Notes: generated by a model from the letters alone, not told the origin. A DNA stretch of 64,000 nucleotides from Formicarius rufipectus (GCA_013399695.1 VXAU01001334.1:404316-468315); one strand, 5' to 3'; shown: positions 28,901-39,574, counted from the first letter of the stretch. Made by a program: numbers and translations.

Positions 28901-31900
28901 AGCCCTTCCCCAGCGCTCTTCAGAAGTTAACTCATTTTTAGGGGCAATTCACTTACAAACACCCCCATGTCTTCAAATGCCTCCCAACACCTGATGGATG
29001 CTTGTGTCAAATTAGTTGCTAAGAAACATGATACATCCCAAAGCACAACCCCAAGCTGTTTCACAAGGTGGAAGAAAGCAAGGAGGAAGCCTGAAGGAGC
29101 ACAGAGAAAGTTGGAAGGCAGTAACTTCTTGCTGGTATCCACTTTCTTGGCTCAGAAAGATGACACTGTTAGTAGAATCTGTACTGTACCTTAGATTGTT
29201 ATACATACAAGGGAAGAAACAGTCACAAATACAGGATGTGGAATTCCGAAATACATACAGGTTGAATAAGTGCCTTAGTCAACTGACCTTGTGACCTTGA
29301 AAGCTATGATCAGAGAGGCTACACCAAAGCACATGTAAAGAAATCTGCATGGTTGCTCCATGTTTTGGGACATGCTTGTAAAAAAGTCATGAATGCCACT
29401 TCAGCTTAGCAAAAAAGAATATAATGGCTTCAAAGAAGGCTAAGCACTGGTTCATAAATAACTTATTCATGCATACTTTCAGATTAAACAGTTTACTTCT
29501 CTCTTCTCTTTTACAGAATACAAGATTAAGCAATTGGACAAAATATTAACCACAAACACAGTATATGCCAAAAAGATCTCTGACATCCTGGACATGTAGC
29601 CTGGACCCACTCATTGGGTTATACTATTGAATGACAACACAGAGGTCTGAATCACACTCATGAAGAATCTAGGAAGGTATAGCCCAGCACAGGATGAATT
29701 AACTGATGATTTTTTGGAATTCATTCATCTAGCTGCATAGTTCTTCAAAGTCATTCATCTGAACTCAAATTCCCCTGCCTGTTCCAGCTGTTGCACACTT
29801 CCTATTAGACAGCCATTTGGTAGATTCCACTCTGATACCCTAGTCTCAACACTATTGCACCTCTTTGTAAATCTAAAGAGAGCTCTTTGTTACTTATGCA
29901 GATAGTAAACACCAGTCAACCCAATAGTGTCAAGTTGTTTTTCAAATTAATCTAGCACAGATGAATCTGAAGAGCATAATCAGTCTGACATTTACTCTCA
30001 GTGGTTTGGATTATAATCTCTTCAGTTATCAGTTCAAATTAATGTTTCACATTTCTCAAGACATTGGTTCTGGGAATGTTATCCAATATTGTAAAAAATG
30101 TATGTGCAGGTACCTGAACAAGTAAGTCAAGAACTTAGAACTATTCAGGTAGTCTTTGAAATGGATGATATATCTGCTACCCCAACAAGCCCCTACTCTA
30201 GGAGAAACACAATATATATCTTTAAGACTAACACATCTCAAAAAACCCCCCGTGACTAAATAGGCTTTTTCCTACTTTTCTCTGTGATTAGACTGTTCAG
30301 AAACAGAACATATTTTCGTTTCACTTGATATTCTAGATGCAGAATGACAACACAGAAAAGCCTCTGCTCTAAGACACTCAGCTCTGATGGGTAAAATTCC
30401 TTGCTCAGACTTTTTACCTTTTTGCAAGCCTAAAAATGAAATAAGCTGAGTTTATACGAATTTTGAATCTACCTTCCAAATCTCCTAGGACGAAATGCTA
30501 ATCTAACAACCACATTCAACTGCACATAAAGGATAAGGGATGACACTTTATGTTCTGAAGGTGATTTACCTAATACAAACTGCAAAAGAAAAGAATCTAA
30601 TTGGCATTTGAAATGCTTCTTTCTTAATTTAGCAATCATGGAATTAAGGTGAAATAAGCAGAGAAACACACTCCTATTGCCCTTATTTTGGAATATACAG
30701 GAACATGACACAACAAAGGAAGAAGCTATGAGAGGCACAGATAGAAAAACTGACATTATCTGCAAAAAGTTTGAAAAAGTTCTGGACCTTTCCCTATGTC
30801 ACAAATGTCCTCCTTATTTCTTTTTGTCATTTGACTCTCGCAAAACCAGAGCAAGAACTTAATTTTAAGTAACATCTTATCTCTCTTCCCTGTTGTTTCT
30901 CTTGCATCTTGGCACATTCTTTGTTAGCTTTCATGTTTCGCCCAAATTATGTTTATTTCCATCTTTTGTATGAAGCTGCAATAAGCTAAATGACCATTCA
31001 CACACTCGTTGAGAAAGTGCTGCAGACTTTCTTCTACAGAAGAAAGACTTAGTATTGCCAAAGAGGGATTACCTTATGACTATAGGATAGCCTAACACAT
31101 GTTAACAGGGAAGCACAAAACTTGAAAATAATGATCAGAAGGAGCTTCATCCATTTTACGTTGTCAGATTGCCCTTGATTTACACTAAGCACTACTTCAC
31201 AACCACTAAAACTTCAGTGTGTTGTAAATGCTACTGTCATACTAAATCCAAACCACAGCACTGCACCAGCTTCTAAGACAAAAATCAACATTCTCAGTTG
31301 AAACCAGGACACTCCTTATTTCAGAAGCATAGTTGAGCTACAGCTTGTAAATTAACTAAATCTAAGTGGACAGGCCCATATGCCAAAGCCATTTTGAATC
31401 AGGTGAACATTTTCAAACAAATTCTGTCTAGGGTTTCTGTTCACAGAACATCCACTCAGACACAAAGACAAATAGGTACAGAAATTAGTGACACAGTGAT
31501 TTTAAAATTCTGAAGAGGAGATCTAAATGGTGCACACAACACAACTAAGAGAGTCTGACAGGAATGGTAATAGCAGCAGTCCTTTTTCCTGCTTTCCTTC
31601 CTAAGACTATTTTGATTAAATCAAGCTTATCAAATGTACTTGCAAGACAACAGAGAATTAGGGAAAATCAAGTATTTTTTAAATCAAATAATCAAAAATT
31701 CCTTACCAAAAATAAGCAATGGCACAAATACCTTCAGGAATCACTTGCACACAACCACTGTGTATTTCTGATACTTGTAAACAAATGTGATTTTATCTAA
31801 AGCTCCGTCACAGAACAAGACCTTTTGAAAAAGACTGTCCATCTAGAAGCTCCCTTTCTGATACCTGAGAACACATTTATTTCATCACTGTGCTTATCAG

Positions 31901-34900
31901 AAAGCACTGCAGAGTCTTGCATCCCAGGTAAACCCAGATTTAGTTTCAGTCTCCCCATGCAAATGTCAATATATATTAGTAATAAGCACTAAATATCAGA
32001 TGTCTATCCTGCAAGGTTTCTATCAAATTTTTCTTCCAAGTGCACTGTTAAACTTTGTGTACTCACTTGCCAAAGAGTACATTTTGAAGACTGCACTTAA
32101 ATTTATGGTTTCTCTCTTCTAGCACTGCAGGACTGTTCAGAACATCAATACAATGGAGCAGCATCAAAGAATGTATCACAAGTCTGAGAAGCAGGGTGAT
32201 AAAGTCATTGATATCAGTAAATGTCGGGGTCTTTTATAATTCAAAGGATGATACAAAAGCCTCTTTGACGTAGGCAGCTTTCACATTTAAATCAACAACT
32301 GCTCATGTGGATTATCCCTCTAAAAGGAGTCTGAACAACAATTTATAAGAACTACAAATTGACTTGTTTTACCTATATGTGCTGGTACTATAAACATTTA
32401 GTAATTTCTTCACTAGGCACCTAAGGCAGTTTTTTTCACAGGTATCAAGGGCTTGTTGCCCTCAAAAAAAATCAATTCTACACAGCCTACTGTAAGTGAT
32501 ATCTTATTTTACACATTCTTACAAGCATTTTACCCAAAGAGAAATCCACTCCCTTGTCATGATGTTCCACAATTCAAATCATTTGAGACATTACCTGTTA
32601 TTGAAATCCACTAATTTTCAAGAAAATCATTATATTTTCCTAATTACCATCAGTTGAACCAGGTAGTATTACTACATATTTATAGCTTTTCTTCAAACAG
32701 GACTGTGATTAGAAGCTACACAATATGTAATTACATACATCAGTTGCAACTGTATATCAATACTTCTTCCAGAATTACCAAGTCTTACCACCTCACTGTA
32801 GCCAGGAACTTACAAAGTTTAGTACTGAAGAGTTTATGGACTAAGGTGAGTATACGTCTCGCTTCAGTCTTCTGATTCACCTGAAACATGGTATCAAAAT
32901 TAAAGAAAAAAATTGGTATCTCCCATATAAGTGTTACAAGTAAGCACGTTTTGGTTTTAAAATTAAATGAATTCTCAGAATAAAACATTAACATGTACAC
33001 CAACACACTGTACAGCCTACATATACATTTATCACGACAAAAGCCAGACAGAAGAATCCATAATCAATATGCAAAGTAATCATCAGACAACTAAAAATAA
33101 TAGAATTAGATTAAAACGTAGCCCCACTTGGACAAAAATGTGCTCTCCTCCTGTTTAAATGATGTTTCAATTAAAAATGAAGCTTATTTTTAAAAAATTT
33201 ATTGGAATTATAGGGTTGAATTTATATCTGCAACATTACTGGGTCCATAGGTCATAGCTATTATGAGTGCAAAAACATGTTATTAAATCAATAGGATTTG
33301 ACCATTTGCTTATCATTTAGAATCCAGCCTTTTAACAGAACACACAAAAAACCCCCAGATTTTAACTATATGTTTTAAATTACTTACTGGTTCTTCTTTA
33401 ATCACGAGGCACAAATCACCATCACTGCTACGAGTGCCAAATCCATTCAGTGAGGACCCAACCAAATAAAGTCTGCTCTCTGTAACAGAAACGAAACAGA
33501 AAATAAACATAATGTGATATGTATCAGTTTGAGAGGAAGAAAGAACGGCGAAGCTCAAGAACTTTCAAACTGGTATTATGTAATCAAATTCAAAACATAC
33601 GTGGAAAAATTAGCTGAATTTCCTTCTGGAGTTCTGTTCTGCAGAGCTCTTTTCTGTTCAAATCAGAGGCCTGTTGCCGACATGCTTGAAACAACTCCAA
33701 AATCTGTTGACTTAACTGGACACACACACCCAAAAAGCAAAGATACAGAGAAGTGAACATTCTTTCCTGTCAGAGATGCAATTACATGAAACAAAGAATT
33801 TTTTTTTAATACAAAACCCAGCATAACTGCACATGACCTATTCCACTGTCTAGAGTTTTACTGCACTTAAATTTCATACTGATTAACTCCTACAAAGAAA
33901 TTTCTGCTAAAATTTTAAATTTAAATTTGTTCAGTTTGTTATAGAATACCTATTCACAGAAAGTAATTTTTGCATCATCAGTATCTGCAACCTCTCCACG
34001 AATAAGACCAGAGACATCTTCTGATGACTTAAATGTCAACAGTTTACCTCCCAGCAATAGGGAAAAAAAATTATTTAAATTAGCTTTCTTTTTTATCCCA
34101 TACAAACTATTAAAGAAGCAGTCAGAACACTATTGCAAGAAGGTTTTAAATGTTTTCCTTCCACAACACTGTTATATGTTATATTCAGTGGGCACACTTA
34201 TACTAAAAAAAAAAAAGCTTCTGTCCCATGGATGCAGGTAAAATATCAAGACTGATTAACCACAAGGGCTTTTTGTTATTTATTTAAAACAAGAAACAGT
34301 TTGAAACGACACTGTTCACCTAGAGATGGCATTCTCTCCTACATTTCAGAAGAGCTATTACTATCACTTTTAGGCCCTCTTGAAAACAGGTAGAGCACAT
34401 CTCTACAGGCTGAATACTGTATTTATTCAGAATGCACTTTTCTCATATGTTGATGGTGGTGGTTTTTTTTCAATCACAATTCTCTACCCCTCCCATCCTG
34501 TAAGAAATAGACATTCCTCCAATTTTCACTTCCTGGAGCAAACATATAGGTTTCCTGACTTTAGTATGGAAACCAAACAACACTAGCACACTAGCAAACA
34601 ACACCTTGACTTCCCCTGCCCCCATAAAAATGCTTCAAACCCAAGTACTCACAAGGAAGTTATATAGAACCACAGTGGCAGTTGTATTTATCAGTAATTC
34701 CTTCTAATGACAGCTCAGCAACAGAGATCCTGTGACACAGTCAAAACCCCTTCCAGAAATTGTTGGGGTCTCCCACAACCGCTATCAAGTCTTCCTACTC
34801 AGATTTCAGAAGCAAAGCACAGGCACAAGGCGTTATTACCTTATCTTTTGCCTCAGGGAGCCTGGTTTCAGTAGGGTCTGGAAACAAAGTATCTCCCAAG

Positions 34901-36956
34901 GGAGGGACACATCTAGTTACAGCTGCTGAGCCATGAGCTTGGAACGGTGGAGAGTGAATCAAAACCGGTCTGGGCAAGGAGTGTCTCCGTTCCTCTGGTA
35001 AAGGCACTGCTTGATTAAGTATGGTTGTGTCAGACTTCTGTGAATCAATCCGCTGCCGTTTGATATCACGTGAAACACTTTGTTCACTTTGTCTCCTAGA
35101 GAAAGAGTGGGAGAGAGTATGTAATTCCTCTAGTTTGCAAGTTCCAACCTATGATTAAAATAGTCTCTGCAAAGTTCAAATATCAACACTTAATGACATA
35201 CCTACTTTACTAAAAGCAAGTATTCTACAGAACAGGCATGCTCATCCTAGATATTATGTGAAACAAACCTGAAATGGGAAGATAGACCACACAACTGCAG
35301 ATGTGCAGATACCTTAGATCTGAATTGATGCAGCTTTAAGGCAAGTGTCTACACTAACCAACTTAACTCCAAATGGCAGGTTTGGTTAAGCTAACTGCAA
35401 ATCATCCAACATGGTGTCAACAGCCTTCCATAAAACACACTGCTCAAAAAGGTAAGATGCATGTAGCATGAAACCAGGTTATGACATAGTTACAAACTCA
35501 GCTACATTCATCTGAATTTTTCTGTGGTAACTAATGTAAAAAAGAAAGTTCCATAAATTCAAGTCAATGTAGTTTTCTTAAAACCTAGAAAAACTAGGTT
35601 TCCATAATATTCCTCTTAAAATAAACTTACATGTGCTTGAATTTAGCACTTCTTATTTGAAAAATCAAGCAGCACATAATTAAGAAAATCAAGAAAAACT
35701 CCTGATGTGCCTAATGTGTCGTGAAAAACATGACAAATCCCATGAAACCTTGACGCTGCACTCTTTAATAGTAAAAGAACATTTGTTAACACAAACCTGC
35801 TTGCAGTCAATTATACACAGATTACTATCTATTGTAGTATTAAAATAAATCACTTAAATCACAGTTCTGCAAGACTATAGCTGTTGGAAGTCACTTACGA
35901 GTACTAAGATTCTCAAAAACACAAATGCTTCTCATGACCTGTTTAATTAAAAAAAAATTCAGTGTTGCAATTTCTAACATAACTCAAATTGCTTAAGTAA
36001 TTGATAATAGACAAGCTTCACTATGGGTACATTACAACCAATATCAGTCATACACATACAAAGAACTTACTTTCTTCCTTGAAATGATGTGAGGGCACCT
36101 GATGTAGACACTGGACTGACATTTCCATAAGTCACTGGTTGCAGTGTAGCAGCTGGAGTAGCTGCAAGGTTCCCACTCAAAAGAGTTCTAGAAAGACTAC
36201 AGTCCACAACTGTTATTCATAAGGTAACTAAGATGCTTTTTATGGGTTGGTAGTCCTTGTTAAGCGAATACTAAACTCCGCAAGTCCTGTCATTTTTTTC
36301 TTAGGAGCAATATATCTTTCTTTTCTATTCAAAATGAAAACACATTTCAGTATGTAATAAGTATTTCATTAAAAAATAGAAAATTGTTGACAGCACCCTT
36401 GTAAGAAGGAGTTAGCAAATACACTAACTTCAGGTACTGGTAAATTCAAAAGCCTACAGAGCACTACAGTGCCTTCAAAAATAGACCCAAGAATAAAGGT
36501 TTCTTCACCTTCTTATCTCCTCTCTGGTCCCTCCAACAAACAGATACAACTGAAGATCTTTAAAACTGAACTGTGGATTAATAATCAGTGCAATGTCATT
36601 TCATGTATTACAGACATTGCAGGCAAGTGTTAAGACTTGCAAACCACCAACAAAAATGATACAGCTTTGGTTTACATGTGACGTCCTCATGTTTTTTGAA
36701 GGTCAATGCAGTTTAATGTTAAAAACAATGAAAAACACCCTTCATAAACAGAAATACTTCTTTCAAACCCAATCCCCACTATCAAATCTTACTGTACTTA
36801 CACTGCAGTTCGAAAATTATATGGAGGAACAACAGTTTGCTGGTGAGAAAGAAGAGGAGGAGATATATTTACAGGAAGCACACTGAAGCAATTACTCTGC
36901 TGTTGATGTTTTGAAAAGAAGGGTGGACGACCCAAGTTGGAAGAATTTGGGAACAT
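4860..36956 (-). CDS. TENT2: TENT2 (GLD2/PAPD4) poly(A) RNA polymerase, 12 coding exons, 3' end outside window
   Basis: Non-canonical cytoplasmic poly(A) polymerase. In the known family it extends 3' ends of mRNAs and some miRNAs with A, lacks its own RNA-binding domain and is recruited by partners such as CPEB1. The joined exons give 450 codons with no stop, all on GT-AG introns with consistent phases. Residues 1-176 are a divergent low-complexity N-terminus with a basic KRQR at 103-106. The nucleotidyltransferase core follows: motif GSSLNGFGTRSSDGD holds the first two catalytic Asp (234, 236), and the third is in EFDLNVNN (Asp296). The central domain contains KKWASWHAINDASRGTLSSY, and the PAP-associated region is near residues 400-421 (GDLLIGFFKYYATEFDW). 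The last roughly 50 residues expected for the family are missing because they lie left of base 1. The ATG is preceded by GGACC and opens with MFPNS, as I recall for mammalian GLD2. Nothing looks broken. Confidence 0.95.
5790..7105 (+). mobile_element. CR1 LINE fragment in TENT2 intron (with false-looking duplication)
   Basis: Reverse-transcriptase region to 3' UTR of CR1. It starts near the CAGGTTTGTGAAAGGCAGATC block, has the GACCTGGGAGAGCTCGTTGA and GGCCAGCAGGAGTGGGGCAG landmarks, and ends near GGACTAGAAGATCTCTTCCA. It is antisense to TENT2 and has many stops. Its real length is about 195 bp less if the internal duplication is an assembly error. Confidence 0.9.
6302..6690 (+). repeat. Exact 194-bp tandem duplication around a single N
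   Basis: 6302-6495 and 6497-6690 are identical base for base, separated by one N at 6496. Both lie inside the CR1. The CR1 consensus contains this block once. Confidence 0.95.
10173..10601 (+). mobile_element. CR1 LINE 3' fragment in TENT2 intron
   Basis: It contains CR1 landmarks from GCAGTTTTGGGCAG through GGGAGACCTCACTGGGGTC to the tail CATATTCTATGGTTCTATG. It is internally deleted relative to full 3' ends, antisense to TENT2 and non-coding. Confidence 0.88.
11050..11116 (+). repeat. G/T-rich low-complexity tract
   Basis: TTTTG, GGTT and TTTTGTTTTG runs on the plus strand inside a TENT2 intron. No gene. Confidence 0.8.
11859..11995 (-). CDS. TENT2: TENT2 exon 12: PAP-associated region, residues 375-419
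   Basis: 137 nt, acceptor TTTTGACAG and donor gtaagt. It encodes ECFDPTMQLHLVHQAPCAIP, PYISKNGSSLGDLLIGFFKY and YATEF. The SLGDLLIGFFKYYATEFD block is the PAP/25A-associated motif. It ends two bases into the Asp codon completed by exon 13. Confidence 0.96.
11996..18759 (-). other. TENT2: TENT2 intron 11
   Basis: About 6.8 kb of AT-rich DNA. The only structured piece I see is the probable LTR at 15.97-16.73 kb. Confidence 0.75.
15971..16729 (+). mobile_element. Probable solo LTR in TENT2 intron
   Basis: The stretch begins TGTGATGGATTG and ends TTAATTCGGACA, with AATAAA at about 16672 some 55 bp before the end and a T/C-rich tract before it. That is the layout of U3-R-U5 in avian retroviral LTRs. 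I could not find a matching target duplication at these ends, so the 5' boundary is tentative. No gag or pol sequence flanks it. Confidence 0.45.
18760..18803 (-). CDS. TENT2: TENT2 exon 11, 44-nt small exon, residues 361-374
   Basis: Short exon with acceptor ATAG and donor gtaagt. It encodes LPEPILPSLQKNYP after completing a Thr codon from exon 10. Both flanking phases match exactly (one base left by exon 10, two supplied here; clean codon end before exon 12). That phase fit plus the LPEPILP match makes the call safe despite its size. Confidence 0.92.
20970..21098 (-). CDS. TENT2: TENT2 exon 10: central domain, residues 318-359
   Basis: 129 nt, acceptor GCTTGCAG and donor gtaagt. It encodes ENRVRPLVVAVKKWASWHAI and NDASRGTLSSYSLVLMVLHY, then LQ. 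The KKWA and SRGTLSSYSLVLM blocks are hallmarks of the central domain that contacts the incoming nucleotide in this family. Confidence 0.96.
24207..24283 (-). CDS. TENT2: TENT2 exon 9: third catalytic Asp, residues 292-316
   Basis: 77 nt, acceptor CTAATAG and donor gtaagt. It encodes YVEFDLNVNNVVGIRNTFLL then RTYAF. Asp296 of EFD is the third catalytic carboxylate. The residue at the exon start reads Tyr (VSYVEFD), where I recall Cys in mammals. This is a single-codon difference and the frame is otherwise perfect. Confidence 0.95.
27053..27122 (-). CDS. TENT2: TENT2 exon 8, residues 269-290
   Basis: 70 nt, acceptor CCTTTCAG and donor gtaagt. It encodes SYIERPQLIRAKVPIVRFRD then KV, ending two bases into a Ser codon. 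This is the beta-strand stretch before the third catalytic Asp. The intron above it is 5.7 kb. Confidence 0.94.
27123..32813 (-). other. TENT2: TENT2 intron 7
   Basis: 5.7 kb of AT-rich sequence without recognised repeats. The short overlapping frames near 28.9-29.3 kb look like chance: they overlap on both strands and match nothing I know. Confidence 0.7.
32814..32880 (-). CDS. TENT2: TENT2 exon 7, residues 246-267
   Basis: 67 nt, acceptor ATGTTTCAG and donor gtaagt. It encodes VNQKTEARRILTLVHK followed by LFSTKL and ends one base into a Ser codon. In mammals this boundary is known to use alternative acceptors that add a few residues before VNQK. A similar short extension is readable here (MFQ in frame), but I see no evidence that it is used. 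Confidence 0.93.
33388..33479 (-). CDS. TENT2: TENT2 exon 6: catalytic GSS...DGD motif, residues 216-245
   Basis: 92 nt, acceptor TCTGTTACAG and donor gtaagt. It encodes SRLYLVGSSLNGFGTRSSDG and then DLCLVIKEEP. This is the active-site motif of the DNA polymerase beta-like nucleotidyltransferases. The two Asp of SSDGD (234 and 236 in this model) coordinate the catalytic metal ions in the family. Both are intact, so the copy is predicted to be enzymatically competent. Confidence 0.97.
33601..33715 (-). CDS. TENT2: TENT2 exon 5, residues 177-214
   Basis: 115 nt, acceptor GTGTGTCCAG and donor gtatgt. It encodes LSQQILELFQACRQQASDLN and then RKELCRTELQKEIQLIFP, an amphipathic helical entry into the nucleotidyltransferase fold. 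It ends one base into a Gln codon completed by exon 6. Confidence 0.93.
33716..36070 (-). other. TENT2: TENT2 introns 4 and 3 around exon 4
   Basis: 33716-34839 and 35096-36070 are short AT-rich introns with no other feature seen. Confidence 0.7.
34840..35095 (-). CDS. TENT2: TENT2 exon 4, residues 92-176
   Basis: 256 nt, the longest coding exon, acceptor TTTCTCTAG and donor gtaata. It starts inside a Lys codon and ends on a complete codon. Landmarks are DIKRQR (a basic cluster that could act in nuclear import, inferred), PLPEERRHSLP, TRCVPPLGD and the conserved LPEAKDK just before the catalytic domain. An open frame at 34795-35007 runs past the donor and should not be taken as a separate gene. 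Confidence 0.92.
36071..36187 (-). CDS. TENT2: TENT2 exon 3, residues 53-90
   Basis: 117 nt, phase in 2 and out 2, with acceptor TTTCTAG and donor gtaagt. It encodes TLLSGNLAATPAATLQPVTY followed by GNVSPVSTSGALTSFQGR. The TYGNVSP core is the recognisable family landmark. Low-complexity N-terminal region; no domain. Confidence 0.88.
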
Positions 36957-36998
36957 GGTCCTTTCTACTTGAAGTGAACATGTATCCTTTTACCTATA
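36802..36998 (-). CDS. TENT2: TENT2 exon 2: 5' UTR end and start codon, residues 1-51
   Basis: The ATG is at 36956-36954 and opens MFPNSSNLGRPPFF, like the family N-terminus. Coding part is 36956-36802 (155 nt), ending in the first two bases of a split Val codon before gtaagt. The likely acceptor is the TTTTTTAG just above 36998, at the end of a very long T/G tract, which leaves about 42 nt of 5' UTR in this exon. The acceptor is less certain than the donor because other AG dinucleotides lie nearer the ATG. The region is rich in Gln, Ser and Pro and probably unstructured. Confidence 0.88.
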
Positions 36999-38589
36999 CT
37001 AAAAAACAAAAACAAAAAACAAAACAAAAACAAACAAACCAAAAAAAAACACCAAAAAAAGGAGAAAAAAAATCAACAAAACAGCAGAAGGAATGAAATT
37101 GAAATTAGGCAAAAAGAAACAGTAGTTACCTTTAAAATTCTGTTTAAAAATTCAATTAATCGAGAATATACTTCCAGAAACCACTTAAGAGAATTGTGAT
37201 TGCATGGTAGCTTTTATGGCCTTTCAGAACAAGAAACTAAATAAAAATACTGTATACTCCAAAGTCTCACAATTACTACTTAACTTTATATTCAATAGTG
37301 AATTTTTATTTGCCTCCCTCTATTTAAAATTTAGTTTTAGAAAAATTACATGTCACAAGACATAATAGTTCTTATCTCAAGGAAAAGCAATATATTAGTA
37401 GTGGAATATGTTTAATATTTTAGTCATTCCACTATGAGGTGACATATGAGCAGAAACACTCGACTACATCATAAGAAAAAGAAGATGCAGCTGCTCACAA
37501 ACTATAAGTTAATATATTTTTACGATGCAACACGTAAAAAAACAGCCAAAATGATGACAGAAATTGCAAATAATCTACATATGCTTTAAGGATATCAGAG
37601 ATATAGTAATATTTTACTGAATGGTCTCTGTGATAGAAAAATGTAGATTTACTTCGTTTTAAGCTTAAAACTGATTCTGGCACAACTGGCCATGTTTAAC
37701 CTCCAGACAGCTTTGACTGTCACTGTAGGCAGCATTAGCACAGAGCACTGGAAAATGAGCAACAAGGAGTTTGTGTGCTCTGGTTTGACTTTGTTCCTTA
37801 CTTCCTATGATGACAACCCAAACTAGCGAATCCAGTAGTGCATACATGGTCATGGCTGCAACAGCTCCAGGAAAAAGATATCAAGGTGAATGCTGTCACA
37901 GTTCTTCCTCTTCCCCCACCTCCTCACCCACCCCACCCCCGCTTTGTAGTGGTGGGTGGGAGGAAGCATTATGTACTAATGGAAGTTATTATTTGGATGT
38001 TAACTTTCACTTCTGCTGAACAAACGACAACGAGCTGTAGGACAACAAAGTCACATGACATTTACATTTAATCTGAATGATTATTTATGTGCTGTCTACA
38101 CTTTGCCATTTCTAGTTGACGGAACAACTGCTTAACATGGCTCACTCCTCTCTGGGCAAACCAGGCACTCCACGCAGCACACACGGTACACACAAGCAGT
38201 TCACGGATACAATTAGATAGCAACAGGACCATGCATAACAATTCCAGAGTTAGCTGCAGAAGAAACACACGCTCCGTTTAGCCTTTAAAGCCGTCAACAT
38301 CGGGAAGTGAAGCAGTGGAGCAGTTACCTTCCCCAAACCAAACCAAGGCAACGACACCGCTGCCTCACAGCAGCGACGGCGACAATTCACCGTGACTTCC
38401 AGCAGAGGCTGGCTCGGCGGGACCTGCCAGGCTCCGCAGAAGTAGTTTCACAACTTACAGCTCGGGTCCCTTCACCCCCGCGGGCCCTGTGGCCACGCCG
38501 GCGCCTCGCAGCGCCGCACAAGTGCACGGTGCAGGCCCGCCCGACCGCAGGGCCACCGGGGCCACCTCCGCAGCCCACCCGATACTCAC
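36999..38589 (-). other. TENT2: TENT2 intron 1
   Basis: Runs from the presumed non-coding exon 1 donor to the exon 2 acceptor. It contains the A-rich tract at 37.0 kb and a C-rich patch at 37.9 kb, and it grades into the CpG island above 38.3 kb. Confidence 0.6.
37001..37082 (-). repeat. A-rich tract = long T/G polypyrimidine-like run before TENT2 exon 2
   Basis: On the TENT2 strand this is about 80 nt of T runs broken by single G or GG, ending directly at the TTTTTTAG acceptor of exon 2. It could come from a retroposon tail. It doubles as an unusually long pyrimidine tract. Confidence 0.7.
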
Positions 38590-38698
38590 GCCAAGCCTGG
38601 GCGGAGGCAGGCGGGGCGGGCCCGCAGGCTGTACCGAGCGGAGGCCGGCTGCGGCACCGGAGCCTTGGCCTGTGCCCCGGATGCAGGCAGGGACGCCG

Positions 38699-38817
38699 CA
38701 GGAAGTGCCCGGCATGCGGAAGGAAGAGCCGGGATGAGGCGGGAAGGGTCGGGGATGAGGCAGGAAAGGCCCGGGATGCGGCAGGAAGGGCCGGGAATGA
38801 GGCAGGAAGGGCCGGGC
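38699..38817 (+). repeat. 21-bp minisatellite with ETS-like GGAA cores in the TENT2 promoter
   Basis: Five units plus a partial sixth start at 38699, 38720, 38740, 38761, 38782 and 38803, with a consensus close to CAGGAAGGGCCGGGATGAGG. Each unit carries GGAA, at 38701, 38722, 38742, 38763, 38784 and 38805, so spacing is 20-21 bp, near two helical turns. On the TENT2 strand the cores read CTTCC. ETS-family binding is an inference from the core motif. Confidence 0.85.
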
Positions 38818-38821
38818 CGCG

Positions 38822-38845
38822 CCGCTCCGCTCCGCTCCGCTCCGC
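38822..38845 (+). repeat. (CCGCT)n pentanucleotide repeat
   Basis: Four perfect CCGCT units plus CCGC, directly next to the 21-bp minisatellite in the TENT2 CpG island. Length is probably polymorphic. Confidence 0.85.
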
Positions 38846-39120
38846 CCCGCCAGTGTGTCGGCACAGAGCCGCCCCCTGTCGGCGGGCAGGCCGGGCCGGG
38901 CCTCGGGAAGGCCGCGGGGCCGGGAGTGACGGCCTGGCCGTGGAGGGAAGGGGCACTGCAGTTGATTGGCCTTCTGCAGTTGCTGGAAGGTTGTAACTGA
39001 GCTGCTGCTCAGGGCTGTGTCAGTGCTTGGGTGAGTCAGGTGTGCTGGGGTGAACCCGAGGTCTGGAATGAGCTGAAATGGTTGCACCCTGAAGGGTGAA
39101 AAGTTGGGAAGGCGGAAGCG

Positions 39121-39574
39121 GAATCGTGGAATCCTCAAAGCTGGAAGATACCTTTAAATTCATTTAGCCCGGTTGTCCATCAGCACTGTCACTGTAACCC
39201 CTACACTAGCACCTGACCCAGGCACCTCTGCAACACCTCCAGGGGTGGTGACTCCACCACCTACCCAGACAGCCTGTTCCAATGCCTGACCACACTAACA
39301 GTGCCAAAAAAAATTCTGGTATCTAATCTGAATCTTCCTTGTGTCAGCGTAAAGCCTTATCCTCTTGTCTTGTCAGTGCAGACAGAGCCCAGTCCCCACC
39401 TCACCACTAACTCCTTTCAGATAATTGTAGAGAGTGATGAGATCTCCTTAAAGCTCTTCTCGAGTCTGAACAACCCCAGCTCCCTCAGCTGTTCCCCATA
39501 AGACATGTTATCCAGACCTTTCACAAGCCTTGTTGCCCCTCTCTGAACATGCTCTAGCATTGCAATGTCCTTTT
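39121..39574 (-). mobile_element. CR1 LINE 3' end, reverse orientation
   Basis: Reverse complement of a CR1 3' end. It starts with the family tail at GAATCGTGGAATCCTC, then the block with CACCTACCCAGACAGCCTGTT, and ends near CTCTGAACATGCTCTAGCA. It lies just outside the TENT2 CpG island. Confidence 0.9.

Larger units (their letters stand above)
38590..38870 (-). promoter_or_regulatory. TENT2: TENT2 promoter region and non-coding exon 1 (CpG island)
   Basis: Strongly GC- and CpG-rich from about 38.3 to 39.0 kb. A good minus-strand donor, GGCTTGGC|gtgagtat, ends an exon at 38590. No ATG is seen in the roughly 110 nt above it, which fits a non-coding first exon spliced to 36998. The start site is not visible: there is no TATA box, and initiation is probably dispersed between about 38.68 and 38.87 kb. 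The upstream part carries a 21-bp minisatellite of GGAA cores (separate entry) and GC boxes. Confidence 0.7.

Noticed and set aside
28676..29294. Cluster of five overlapping short frames
   Set aside because: Both strands, all under 100 residues, no splice-supported structure or known motif, inside a TENT2 intron.
38307..39138. Long overlapping frames (up to 229 residues) on both strands in the CpG island
   Set aside because: Stop codons are rare in GC-rich DNA. The frames are Arg/Pro/Ala/Gly-rich, overlap on both strands, span the minisatellite and presumed TENT2 exon 1, and resemble no family.
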